A DNA stretch of 12,476 nucleotides from an uncultured Clostridia bacterium (GTDB lineage Bacteria; Bacillota; Clostridia; Oscillospirales; Ruminococcaceae): positions 1-12,476 of the forward strand of contig CAMOFU010000047.1 in the NCBI GenBank assembly GCA_946613705.1, given 5' to 3'. Shown piece by piece: positions 6,638 through 12,476 of this stretch (positions within the stretch are counted from its first letter, which is position 1; each line of letters starts with the position of its first letter). The position numbers were made by a program, and so were the translations under genes. Under the pieces are notes generated by a model. The model searched no databases, was not told where the DNA came from, and saw nothing but the letters and a program-made list of their open reading frames with translations.

Positions 6638-7384
6638 ATGGGAATAGGTATCAGGGAAAAGCTGCTTACATACGGAGCTGCTGCGGCAGTGATCGCGGCG
6701 GGGATAGTCGGCTATCAGCTTACTGACGGGCAGGTCAGGCAGGGCAGAGAGACTGTTGAGACTTCGGCAGATGCGGCAGCGCAGCGCACGGTGATAGTGC
6801 TCGATGCAGGTCACGGCGGCGCGGACGGCGGCTGTGTCTCGGTCAACGGAACTGCGGAAAAGGGGATAAACCTTTCGGTGATGCTCACAGCAAGGGATAT
6901 GCTCACGCTGCTGGGCTATGATGTGAGATGCACCCGGGAGGAGGATATCTCGGTACATGACAGCGGAGTAGAGGGTCTTGCAAAGCAGAAAAAGTCCGAC
7001 ATGGATAACAGGCTCGCGCTCATAAACGGCAGCGGCGCAGCACTTGCGGTATCTATCCATCAGAATCAGTTTACCGACCCCAAGTACAGCGGGGCGCAGA
7101 TGTTCTACCGCGCGGGCAGCAGCGAGAGCGAAGCGCTTGCCGAAACGCTCCGCGAGAGGTTCCGCATCTGGCTCCAGCCCGATAACGAGCGGGAAACAAA
7201 GCCCGTGGGTGACGAGCTGTTTCTTATACATAATGCCTCCTGCCCCGCGGTGATGGTGGAGTGCGGCTTTCTGTCAAATCCCGAGGAGGCTGCTAAGCTT
7301 GAATCTGCCGAGTATCAGCGCGAGGTCGCATTTGTGATCGCGGACGGGATAAACAGGTATCTGTCTCAAAGCCGAGAGCCGTAA
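6638..7384 (+). CDS. cwlD: N-acetylmuramoyl-L-alanine amidase, CwlD-like (Amidase_3)
   Basis: A 248-residue zinc amidase that cuts the bond between N-acetylmuramic acid and the L-alanine of the peptide stem in peptidoglycan. An N-terminal hydrophobic segment (about 8-27) acts as signal or anchor; the catalytic domain (about 50-246) lies outside the membrane. Zinc ligands are H59 in LDAGHGGADGG, E74 in EKGINL and H141 in SIHQNQF; the catalytic Glu is E208 in MVECGFLSNPEEA. The pattern (SIHQN, SGAQMFY, PAVMVECGFLSNPEEA) is closest to CwlD, which in spore formers helps make cortex muramic-delta-lactam; non-sporulating relatives keep similar enzymes, so a sporulation role is not proven. ATG 6638 is preferred; a TTG at 6617 lies inside the hairpin loop and has no SD. 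Translation may be controlled by the inverted repeat at 6585-6628. Confidence 0.9.
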   Translation: MGIGIREKLLTYGAAAAVIAAGIVGYQLTDGQVRQGRETVETSADAAAQRTVIVLDAGHGGADGGCVSVNGTAEKGINLSVMLTARDMLTLLGYDVRCTREEDISVHDSGVEGLAKQKKSDMDNRLALINGSGAALAVSIHQNQFTDPKYSGAQMFYRAGSSESEALAETLRERFRIWLQPDNERETKPVGDELFLIHNASCPAVMVECGFLSNPEEAAKLESAEYQREVAFVIADGINRYLSQSREP

Positions 7385-7402
7385 AAATGCTCTCTCGGCT
7401 TT
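7368..7402 (+). terminator. Hairpin across the amidase stop codon, weak intrinsic terminator
   Basis: AAAGCCGAGAG (7368-7378) and CTCTCGGCTTT (7392-7402) form a perfect 11-bp stem with a 13-nt loop that contains the TAA stop (7382-7384). Only three T residues follow the GC core, so termination may be partial. The 172-bp gap after it suggests a transcript boundary here. Confidence 0.5.
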
Positions 7403-7412
7403 GCCGCGTATT

Positions 7413-7487
7413 GCAGTATATGACCATTTACCCTGCTGCCTGCGGCGACCGCAGACAGTAGGGCAGGTCATCATCTGCGGCAGTATA
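7413..7487. repeat. Compound hairpin flanked by 8-bp direct repeats (GCAGTATA)
   Basis: The central hairpin pairs 7431-7445 with 7449-7463: 14 of 15 positions pair, including one G-T, around a 3-nt CGA loop. An outer stem, TGACC (7421-7425) with GGTCA (7466-7470), encloses it. The whole is bracketed by direct repeats of GCAGTATA at 7413-7420 and 7480-7487. No T-run follows, so it is not a standard terminator. It lies in the gap between the amidase and the GGDEF-like gene. The rest of that gap (7488-7556) shows no clear promoter. Confidence 0.7.
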
Positions 7488-7556
7488 CAACATGGTCGGG
7501 ATACGGTTTGGTGTATTCAGGGCCGATATTAAAAAACGTAACGGGACGGTGACACG

Positions 7557-9047
7557 GTGAACGAGCATAATGAAACTGAGCGGCTCATTTCGATGCGCAA
7601 CACGATGATAATAGTATATCTGATAATAGCTCTGGCTGCGTTCGGCGCATTGACGGGGTATTTTCTTATTTCGCGCGGCCGTGCGCTGAATGCTCAGTCG
7701 GAAAACTACTGCGGTGTGGCAGCCATGCAGTCGGCAAGGAACGTCGCAAATTTCTGCGAGAATATAGAGATGGCATCGTGCATCGCATTCGAGGACAAGC
7801 AGCTGTCGGCATTCTATCCGAAGGGCAGTGAATACACCCGCGATGAGATCACACTCAGGAACAGGCTTACCGAGCTGCTGACAACGGCGAGCTATATGTC
7901 GGATTACTGCGATTTCGGGATCATATACAGCAACAATACCACTGCGGGCATCGTGTCGGACGGCACGCTCGATCATTTCGGGACGGCGGCATACGAAAGG
8001 TCGGTGGAGCTGCTGGACGGGAATGATGACAGCTGGAATGTTTTCTACTCGGATAACGTATCGCGTATCTGCTACCTTAAAAGGGTGAACAGCAATGCTG
8101 TTTTCATCTCCTCGGTGTATTCGACGCGGTTCGGGCACGTTTTCGGAAAGCTGATCGACACGAGCAGCCTTTCCCTGTATGTGGTGGACAAGGATAACAG
8201 GATAATATACTCTGCCGAAAACACAGGCACCTCTTACGGGAATACGATGCCGTTCGAGATACTGAACAAGCTTGACGGCAGGATCAATGTTACTATCGCT
8301 GACGAGGATCTGATCTGCTCCGCGCTGGAGATCTTCAACGGCTGGAGGCTCTATGCGGTGGTCACACCCGGGCGGAGCGCTCTCGGCAATCAGAACTCTA
8401 TCGAGACTACGGTGGTGATAATCGGGCTTTCGATGATGCTGATGTTCGTGATCGCGGGATTTATGATAAGCTCTGTGTATTCCTCAAAGCGCACCCCGCG
8501 TGTATCAGAGGAAAGGATCGACTCGGTAACGGGAGTGCTGACACCGTATTACTGTGAGGAAAGGATATCCGATCTGATCGAGATCTCGCTCGTGGGCGGG
8601 ACATGGGCTTATGCGCTTATCAGGATAGAGGATCTGGAGCTGATCGAGGAGCGGCTCGGCAGTGAGTTTGCGGGCGAGAGCCGCAAAAAGGTCGCAGAGA
8701 TCATTATGGGGCAGTTCGGAAACGAAACTGCGGTGGGAATGAATATAGACCGTGATTTTGTCGTGTTCAGCGATTTTTCGGACTTTGATATCTTTAAGGC
8801 GCATAACGATCTTGCGGCAGGCTTCAAGGAGCTGCGCCGCAGTCTGAACGAGGTGTATGTCGGTGAGAACGGCGACTACAGGCTGGATATCACGATCGGC
8901 GCGTGCATATATCCCGATCACGGCAAGACGTTTGACGAGCTGGAATATAAGGCAAAGACAGCCTTGAAGGAAGCCGTCGGCAGCGAGGACAAGATGTGCA
9001 TTTATCAGGAGAAGCCCGAGGGCAGAAAGGGGGGCGGCAGAAAATGA
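7557..9047 (+). CDS. Two-pass membrane sensor with degenerate GGDEF domain
   Basis: A 496-residue protein with one membrane helix at about 17-38, an extracellular region of about 240 residues, a second helix at about 283-306 and a cytoplasmic domain from about 320. That domain has the start and end of a GGDEF (diguanylate cyclase) fold: DSVTGVLTPYYCEERI (compare DxLTGLxNR) and the C-terminal ITIGACIYPDHGKTFDELEYKAKTAL. The active-site signature itself is lost: where RGGDEF should be, the sequence reads NIDRDFVVF (about 396-404). It is therefore very unlikely to make c-di-GMP and more likely a signalling or binding pseudo-enzyme. The extracellular part could be a Cache-like sensor; I cannot confirm that. 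The GTG start at 7557 follows GGGACGGTGA; an ATG at 7593 has no SD. The stop overlaps the start of the solute-binding lipoprotein gene. Confidence 0.85.
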   Translation: MNEHNETERLISMRNTMIIVYLIIALAAFGALTGYFLISRGRALNAQSENYCGVAAMQSARNVANFCENIEMASCIAFEDKQLSAFYPKGSEYTRDEITLRNRLTELLTTASYMSDYCDFGIIYSNNTTAGIVSDGTLDHFGTAAYERSVELLDGNDDSWNVFYSDNVSRICYLKRVNSNAVFISSVYSTRFGHVFGKLIDTSSLSLYVVDKDNRIIYSAENTGTSYGNTMPFEILNKLDGRINVTIADEDLICSALEIFNGWRLYAVVTPGRSALGNQNSIETTVVIIGLSMMLMFVIAGFMISSVYSSKRTPRVSEERIDSVTGVLTPYYCEERISDLIEISLVGGTWAYALIRIEDLELIEERLGSEFAGESRKKVAEIIMGQFGNETAVGMNIDRDFVVFSDFSDFDIFKAHNDLAAGFKELRRSLNEVYVGENGDYRLDITIGACIYPDHGKTFDELEYKAKTALKEAVGSEDKMCIYQEKPEGRKGGGRK

Positions 9048-10318
9048 AACTGAGAAAAGCCGCCGCTGCTGCTGCACTTGCAGCTGTGATGTGCCTTACC
9101 TCCTGCGGAGAGCAGGAGGTGACCGATATCGGCGGGGCAGTCAACATCTCCTTCTCCTGGTGGGGCAAGGACATACGGCACAGCTACACCGTGTCTGCGA
9201 TCAAGGACTTTGTTACGCAGAATCCCGAGATAGACGTGATGACGGAATACGGTGAGTTTGATGCGTTCCAGAACCGAATGGATGTTGTGTATTCCGCACA
9301 CAATGAGTGTGATGTTATGCAGATAAACTACGACTGGCTCTACCGCTTCTCGCCCGACGGAAAGGGCTTCTATGATCTTAACGAGCTTTCGGACTATATA
9401 GATCTGGACAACTTTACGCAGGAGCAGCTTTCCTACGGAATGATAAACGGCAGGCTGAACGGTATCTCCAATGCGCTGAATACAGAGACCTGCTTTTACA
9501 ACAAGGAGATCTACGACCGCTACGGTCTGCCGCTGCCGACCGACTGGGACGGGCTGTTCGAGGCGGCGGAGCTTATGAGTGCCGACGGCATATACCCGCT
9601 GGAGCTTTCAAGAAAGGCAGCCTGGCTTTCCATCATCGCCTACGAGGAGCAGCTCAGCGGCAGGCAGATGTTTGACAGCAGCGGCGCTCTCGGGTTCACG
9701 CAGGAGAATTTTGCCGATATGATAAATTTTTATAAGCGGCTGATAGACGGGAAGGTCACAAAGTTCTATAATGACGACAACAAGTATGACTTTGCCAACG
9801 GAGTGTCGGCAGGATATCTGTGCTGGATATCGGACGCGAGCTATTACTGCGACCCGCTCATGAAAAGCGGCATGGAAATAGTCATCGGTGAGTATCCGAG
9901 GACCGAGGGGAGCAAGCTCTCGGGCTGGTATGCGAAGCCCACGAGTATGTACTGCATCAGGCGTGACACCGAGCAGCCCGAGGCGGCAGCAAAGCTTGTG
10001 AACTTCCTGCTGAACAATCATGATATGGCAAAGCGGCAGGGGTTAGAAAAGGGTATCCCGCTGAGCAAGTCGATGCTCGAGGTGCTTGAGGCGAACGATA
10101 TGCTTACGGGAGTACAGCGGGAAGCGAACGACAAGCTCGCAGCTTCGCCCGATATCGGTGTGATGAGCCCGTATCTTGAAAGCGCGGCACTCATGAAGGT
10201 GTTCGATGATGCGGCGATCAGCGTGCTGTACAATGACGGCAGTGCGGAGGAGTTTGCGGCAAGGATGTATGAAACGGCTTCCGCCGTTTCAGTCGGTACT
10301 GCGGACTCAAACAAATAA
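9044..10318 (+). CDS. ABC-type sugar-binding lipoprotein (family 1), no permease nearby
   Basis: A 424-residue extracellular solute-binding protein of the family 1 (CUT1-like sugar) type. Residues 1-20 are a lipoprotein signal peptide with lipobox LTSC and Cys21 as the lipidated residue; +2 is Gly, so it should be anchored on the outer face of the membrane. Family marks include ISFSWWGKD near the N-terminus, TCFYNKEIYDRYGLPLPTDW (a typical hinge-region block), GWYAKPTSMYCI, and the helical C-terminal lobe with AAAKLVNFLLNN. The ATG overlaps the preceding stop (ATGA), with a G-rich SD (9029-9035), so it is translationally coupled to the degenerate-GGDEF sensor. The usual two permease genes and ATPase are absent here. 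It may feed a transporter encoded elsewhere or present ligand to the sensor. Carbohydrate as ligand is inferred from family only. Confidence 0.88.
   Translation: MKLRKAAAAAALAAVMCLTSCGEQEVTDIGGAVNISFSWWGKDIRHSYTVSAIKDFVTQNPEIDVMTEYGEFDAFQNRMDVVYSAHNECDVMQINYDWLYRFSPDGKGFYDLNELSDYIDLDNFTQEQLSYGMINGRLNGISNALNTETCFYNKEIYDRYGLPLPTDWDGLFEAAELMSADGIYPLELSRKAAWLSIIAYEEQLSGRQMFDSSGALGFTQENFADMINFYKRLIDGKVTKFYNDDNKYDFANGVSAGYLCWISDASYYCDPLMKSGMEIVIGEYPRTEGSKLSGWYAKPTSMYCIRRDTEQPEAAAKLVNFLLNNHDMAKRQGLEKGIPLSKSMLEVLEANDMLTGVQREANDKLAASPDIGVMSPYLESAALMKVFDDAAISVLYNDGSAEEFAARMYETASAVSVGTADSNK
9096..9122 (+). other. Strong hairpin with internal SD and anti-SD arms inside the lipoprotein signal region
   Basis: ACCTCCTGC (9098-9106) and GCAGGAGGT (9112-9120) form a perfect 9-bp stem with a 5-nt loop, extendable by a T-G and a T-A pair. 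The right arm with the next bases, AGGAGGTGA (9114-9122), is a full-length Shine-Dalgarno sequence; the left arm, ACCTCCT, imitates the 16S rRNA tail. It covers the codons of the lipobox and the residues after it. No start codon follows at useful spacing. Confidence 0.6.
10270..10291 (+). other. 9-bp perfect hairpin near the end of the lipoprotein gene
   Basis: TGAAACGGC (10270-10278) and GCCGTTTCA (10283-10291) pair perfectly around a TTCC loop, ending 25 nt before the stop codon. There is no T-run, so it is not a typical terminator. It could be a 3' stability element or processing site between this gene and the next (24-bp gap), or chance. Confidence 0.45.
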
Positions 10319-10342
10319 CACTAAAGGAACAGAGGTATTTCT

Positions 10343-10849
10343 ATGGACGTATTCAAGGAACAGAATGTAACAAAGCTTCAGGACAGCAGCGACACTGCGA
10401 AGAAGATACTTATAACTATCACTTCGGTATTGATCGCGGCGGGGATATTTGTGCTCACCTTCGGGGGCATGCTTATGATGATCGGTCTGATACTTGCGGG
10501 AGGAGCGCTCTACGGCGGTTATTATCTGGTGACGAGTATGTATGTTGAGTATGAGTATATCATCACCAACGGCGAGGTGGATTTTGACAAGATCATAGCT
10601 CAGCGTTCGCGCAAGCGTCTCTGTACCGTCAAGCTTGAGACAGCCACAGCCTTCGGTGTAGCAGACGACAGCGCGGATACCGACAATGCCGACACCTATG
10701 TAGCCGCGACCGCCAACGACCCCGAGCTGACCGATTATTATCTGCGGGTACGGCACAAGAGCCTCGGTGACACTGTTGTGTATTTCACGCCCGACGAGGA
10801 GTTTATCGGGCTCGTGAAGCAGTTCCTTCCGAGGACGATGAGGCAGTGA
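10343..10849 (+). CDS. DUF6106-like small membrane protein
   Basis: A 168-residue protein that I believe resembles the clostridial DUF6106 family, named from memory of its general pattern rather than a search. After a 20-residue hydrophilic start there are two membrane helices (about 22-40 and 43-65) joined by a very short glycine turn, then a conserved-looking segment YVEYEYIITNGEVDFDKIIAQRSRKR (from about 67), and a soluble domain of about 80 residues ending in YFTPDEEFIGLVKQFLP. This layout, a helical hairpin followed by a small beta-rich cytoplasmic domain, resembles bacterial PH-like membrane proteins; function is unknown. AGAGGT (10331-10336) precedes the ATG. It ends one base before acpS, with acpS's SD inside it, so the two are probably co-translated, but no link to ACP activation is shown. 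Confidence 0.8.
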   Translation: MDVFKEQNVTKLQDSSDTAKKILITITSVLIAAGIFVLTFGGMLMMIGLILAGGALYGGYYLVTSMYVEYEYIITNGEVDFDKIIAQRSRKRLCTVKLETATAFGVADDSADTDNADTYVAATANDPELTDYYLRVRHKSLGDTVVYFTPDEEFIGLVKQFLPRTMRQ

Positions 10850-10850
10850 T

Positions 10851-11225
10851 ATGTTTACGGTAGGCACCGATCTGGTGGAGATTGCAAAGATCAAAAAGGG
10901 CTGCGGCAGCCGCCGCTTTATCGAGCGGGTGTATTCCGAGACGGAGCAGGAGCTGTTCTGCGGCGAGAAGATGAGATACGATTCGCTTGCGGGCAACTGG
11001 GCGGTCAAGGAGGCGTTCTCGAAGGCTCTCGGTACGGGCGTGAGGGATTTCCTGCTCACCGAGGTCGAGGCGCTGCGGGACGAGCTTGGCGCACCGTATC
11101 TGCGGCTGAGCGGCAGGGCAAAGCGCATAGCCGAGGAACGCGGTCTGAGCTTTTCGATAAGCATAACGCATACGGCAGAGCTGGCACAGGCGGTCTGCAT
11201 CGCCTTCCCGACACCGCGTGACTGA
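10851..11225 (+). CDS. acpS: Holo-[acyl-carrier-protein] synthase
   Basis: A 124-residue enzyme that transfers 4'-phosphopantetheine from CoA to the serine of acyl carrier protein, activating it for fatty-acid synthesis. The magnesium-binding motifs are present: GTDLVEI at residues 5-11 (D7) and NWAVKEAFSKALGTG at 49-63 (E54). The C-terminal FSISITHTAELAQAVCIA matches the family's SISHT block. Length is normal for the trimeric AcpS class. The ATG follows the previous stop by one base, with GAGG (10839-10842) as SD. The gene order acpS then nnrD is common in Firmicutes and supports both calls. Cytoplasmic. Confidence 0.95.
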   Translation: MFTVGTDLVEIAKIKKGCGSRRFIERVYSETEQELFCGEKMRYDSLAGNWAVKEAFSKALGTGVRDFLLTEVEALRDELGAPYLRLSGRAKRIAEERGLSFSISITHTAELAQAVCIAFPTPRD

Positions 11226-11279
11226 ATACCGAATACCAAATACCAATTACCAATTGCCAAATAGCGGATATCGAAAACC
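11224..11279. repeat. Array of eight degenerate heptamers (consensus RAATACC)
   Basis: Starting on the acpS stop codon, the sequence reads in steps of seven: GAATACC, GAATACC, AAATACC, AATTACC, AATTGCC, AAATAGC, GGATATC, GAAAACC. The first four units are close to identical and the later ones diverge. The array fills nearly the whole 66-bp gap between acpS and nnrD, stopping just before the nnrD ribosome-binding site. Its low GC contrasts with the surrounding genes. Confidence 0.85.
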
Positions 11280-11291
11280 GAAGGGATAGTT

Positions 11292-12476
11292 ATGGATAAC
11301 GAGAGATCAGTGCTTACACCCGAGCAGATGCGTGCTGCGGAGCAGTATGCCGTTTCCTGCGGCATCTCGCTTCGGCAGCTGATGGACAACGCAGGCACAG
11401 CGCTTGCCGATCGGCTGCTTTCGGCAGCGTCGGAGAGGGACGGGGAAGAGAATAAGCATAATGATATACTGCTGCTTTGCGGCAGCGGCAATAACGGCGG
11501 CGACGGTTATGTGGCTGCTGCGCGGCTTGCAGAGAGCTGCCGTGACAGCGGCGGACGGGAGCGGTTCGGAGTGACTGTTGTCGCCTGCGGAGAGCCTAAG
11601 ACCGAGCTTGCAAAGGCTGCGGCTGCAAAGCTCGGCGGAAGCTGCAAGGTGATATCGCTCGAGCAGGCGATCGCTTTACGGGAGGTCATAAACAGTGCGG
11701 GCGTTATCGCGGACTGTGTTTTCGGCACGGGCTTTCACGGTGAGCTGCGGGGACAGATCGGGGAGCTGTTCGCAATATGCCGAAACAGCGGCGCTTATAC
11801 CGTTGCCTGTGACTGCCCCTCGGGTGTGGACTGCCTGAGCGGACAGGTAAGCAAGGGTACGCTCACCGCTGACGAGACCGTCACATTCCATATGCCGAAG
11901 CTGGGTATGCTGATCTCACCTGCGAGGGAGCAATGCGGCAGGATCAACACGGCGGATATAGGCATTCCGAAAAACTGCGGCGGTAATGAAGATATGAGGC
12001 TGATCGCGGCCGATGCAAAGCTGGCAGCCTCCTTCCTGCCGTCCCGACCCGAAAACAGTCACAAGGGCACGTTCGGGAAGGCGGTGCTGGTCTGCGGCTC
12101 GGGGCGGTATCTCGGGGCAGCTTCGCTTGCGGCGGGAGCAGCGCTCAGATCGGGTGCGGGGCTCGTCGAGCTGTGCTCACACCCGTCAGCGATAGCCGCG
12201 GCTGCCGCAAGACTGCCCGAGTGTATCTATACCTCTATTCCCTGCGATGAGGACGGCTTTGCCGTTTCCGATGCGGCGGAGACGATACTTCGGTCTATGG
12301 AGGGCGCTTCGGCAGCGGTCATAGGCTGCGGGCTCGGCAGAACTGCCGAAACCGAGGCACTGGTCTGCGAGCTTATCAGAAGGGCAGATGCAAAATGTCC
12401 GCTGATAATCGATGCCGACGGAATAAACTGCCTGTCTGCGCATATAGATGTACTAAAGGAAAAGCAGACAGAGATC
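11292..12476 (+). CDS. nnrD: Bifunctional NAD(P)H-hydrate epimerase/dehydratase, 3' end missing
   Basis: The frame is open for 395 codons from the ATG at 11292 to the window edge. It is a metabolite-repair enzyme: the N-terminal NnrE (YjeF-N) domain interconverts R and S forms of hydrated NAD(P)H, and the C-terminal ADP/ATP-dependent dehydratase (NnrD, carbohydrate-kinase-like) restores NAD(P)H. Epimerase marks: CGSGNNGGDGYVAA (63-76), VFGTGFHGELRG, and DCPSGVD (174-180). The dehydratase starts with SHKGTFGKAVLVCGS (from 256), then GAASLAAGAALRSGAGLV, IGCGLG (344-349) and the catalytic-region IDADGIN (373-379); relatives usually read DADALN. Full proteins are about 490-520 residues, so roughly 100 are missing. 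AAGGGA about 6 nt upstream supports the start. It follows acpS across the heptamer array. Confidence 0.93.
   Translation, partial: MDNERSVLTPEQMRAAEQYAVSCGISLRQLMDNAGTALADRLLSAASERDGEENKHNDILLLCGSGNNGGDGYVAAARLAESCRDSGGRERFGVTVVACGEPKTELAKAAAAKLGGSCKVISLEQAIALREVINSAGVIADCVFGTGFHGELRGQIGELFAICRNSGAYTVACDCPSGVDCLSGQVSKGTLTADETVTFHMPKLGMLISPAREQCGRINTADIGIPKNCGGNEDMRLIAADAKLAASFLPSRPENSHKGTFGKAVLVCGSGRYLGAASLAAGAALRSGAGLVELCSHPSAIAAAAARLPECIYTSIPCDEDGFAVSDAAETILRSMEGASAAVIGCGLGRTAETEALVCELIRRADAKCPLIIDADGINCLSAHIDVLKEKQTEI

Noticed and set aside
7488..7556. Promoter for the GGDEF-like gene
   Set aside because: TTGGTG and TATACA-like hexamers occur, but no pair has 15-19 bp spacing with acceptable matches.
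8740..8770. Active diguanylate cyclase
   Set aside because: The GGDEF signature is absent (NIDRDF), so catalysis of c-di-GMP synthesis is very unlikely.
9111..9150. Internal translation start after the strong SD in the lipoprotein gene
   Set aside because: No ATG, GTG or TTG lies 5-12 nt downstream of AGGAGGTGA in a useful open frame.

Overview
This 12.5-kb window looks like chromosomal DNA from a fairly GC-rich member of the Clostridia, most likely a Ruminococcus-like gut or rumen bacterium. This rests on several clostridial traits: a tandem cytidylate-kinase-like protein, the GGNHTDHN form of galactokinase, a CwlD-type amidase, a DUF6106-like protein beside acpS, strong purine-rich Shine-Dalgarno sites, and an excellent sigma-A promoter. 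The genus is inference. All thirteen supported genes lie on the + strand and are closely packed, often with ATGA overlaps or gaps under 60 bp. The large minus-strand open frames are shadows of GC-rich codon use.

Layout. Positions 1-199 are intergenic repeat DNA: a 29-bp tandem repeat that runs off the left edge, plus a diverged second copy of its boundary. A near-consensus promoter (200-228) drives a run of genes: a cytidylate-kinase-like protein (267-869), a HAD phosphatase/phosphoglucomutase-like enzyme (912-1553), a fused chorismate mutase/prephenate dehydratase (1587-2702), an Fe-S-flavoprotein-like flavodoxin-fold protein (2704-3396) and a galactokinase (3435-4673). Next come an unrecognised 193-aa protein (4725-5306), the tRNA m7G46 methyltransferase TrmB (5318-5986) and a membrane-anchored unknown protein (5983-6558).

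A CwlD-like N-acetylmuramoyl-L-alanine amidase (6638-7384) follows. Its ribosome-binding site is buried in an 11-bp inverted repeat. A terminator-like hairpin and a second, elaborate hairpin flanked by 8-bp direct repeats separate it from a two-gene unit: a two-pass membrane protein with a degenerate GGDEF domain (7557-9047), overlapping by ATGA a solute-binding lipoprotein (9044-10318) that has no permease nearby. The window closes with a DUF6106-like membrane protein (10343-10849), holo-ACP synthase AcpS (10851-11225), a 56-bp array of eight degenerate heptamers, and the bifunctional NAD(P)H-hydrate repair enzyme NnrD (11292 to the edge, incomplete).

Most genes are individual housekeeping functions rather than one pathway. 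The most interesting points are the sequestered ribosome-binding site of the amidase, the degenerate-GGDEF/orphan binding-protein pair, the heptamer array between acpS and nnrD, the two intergenic repeat structures, and substitutions at normally invariant positions in the prephenate dehydratase and TrmB. I see no clear sign of a phage, transposase, CRISPR array or defence system.
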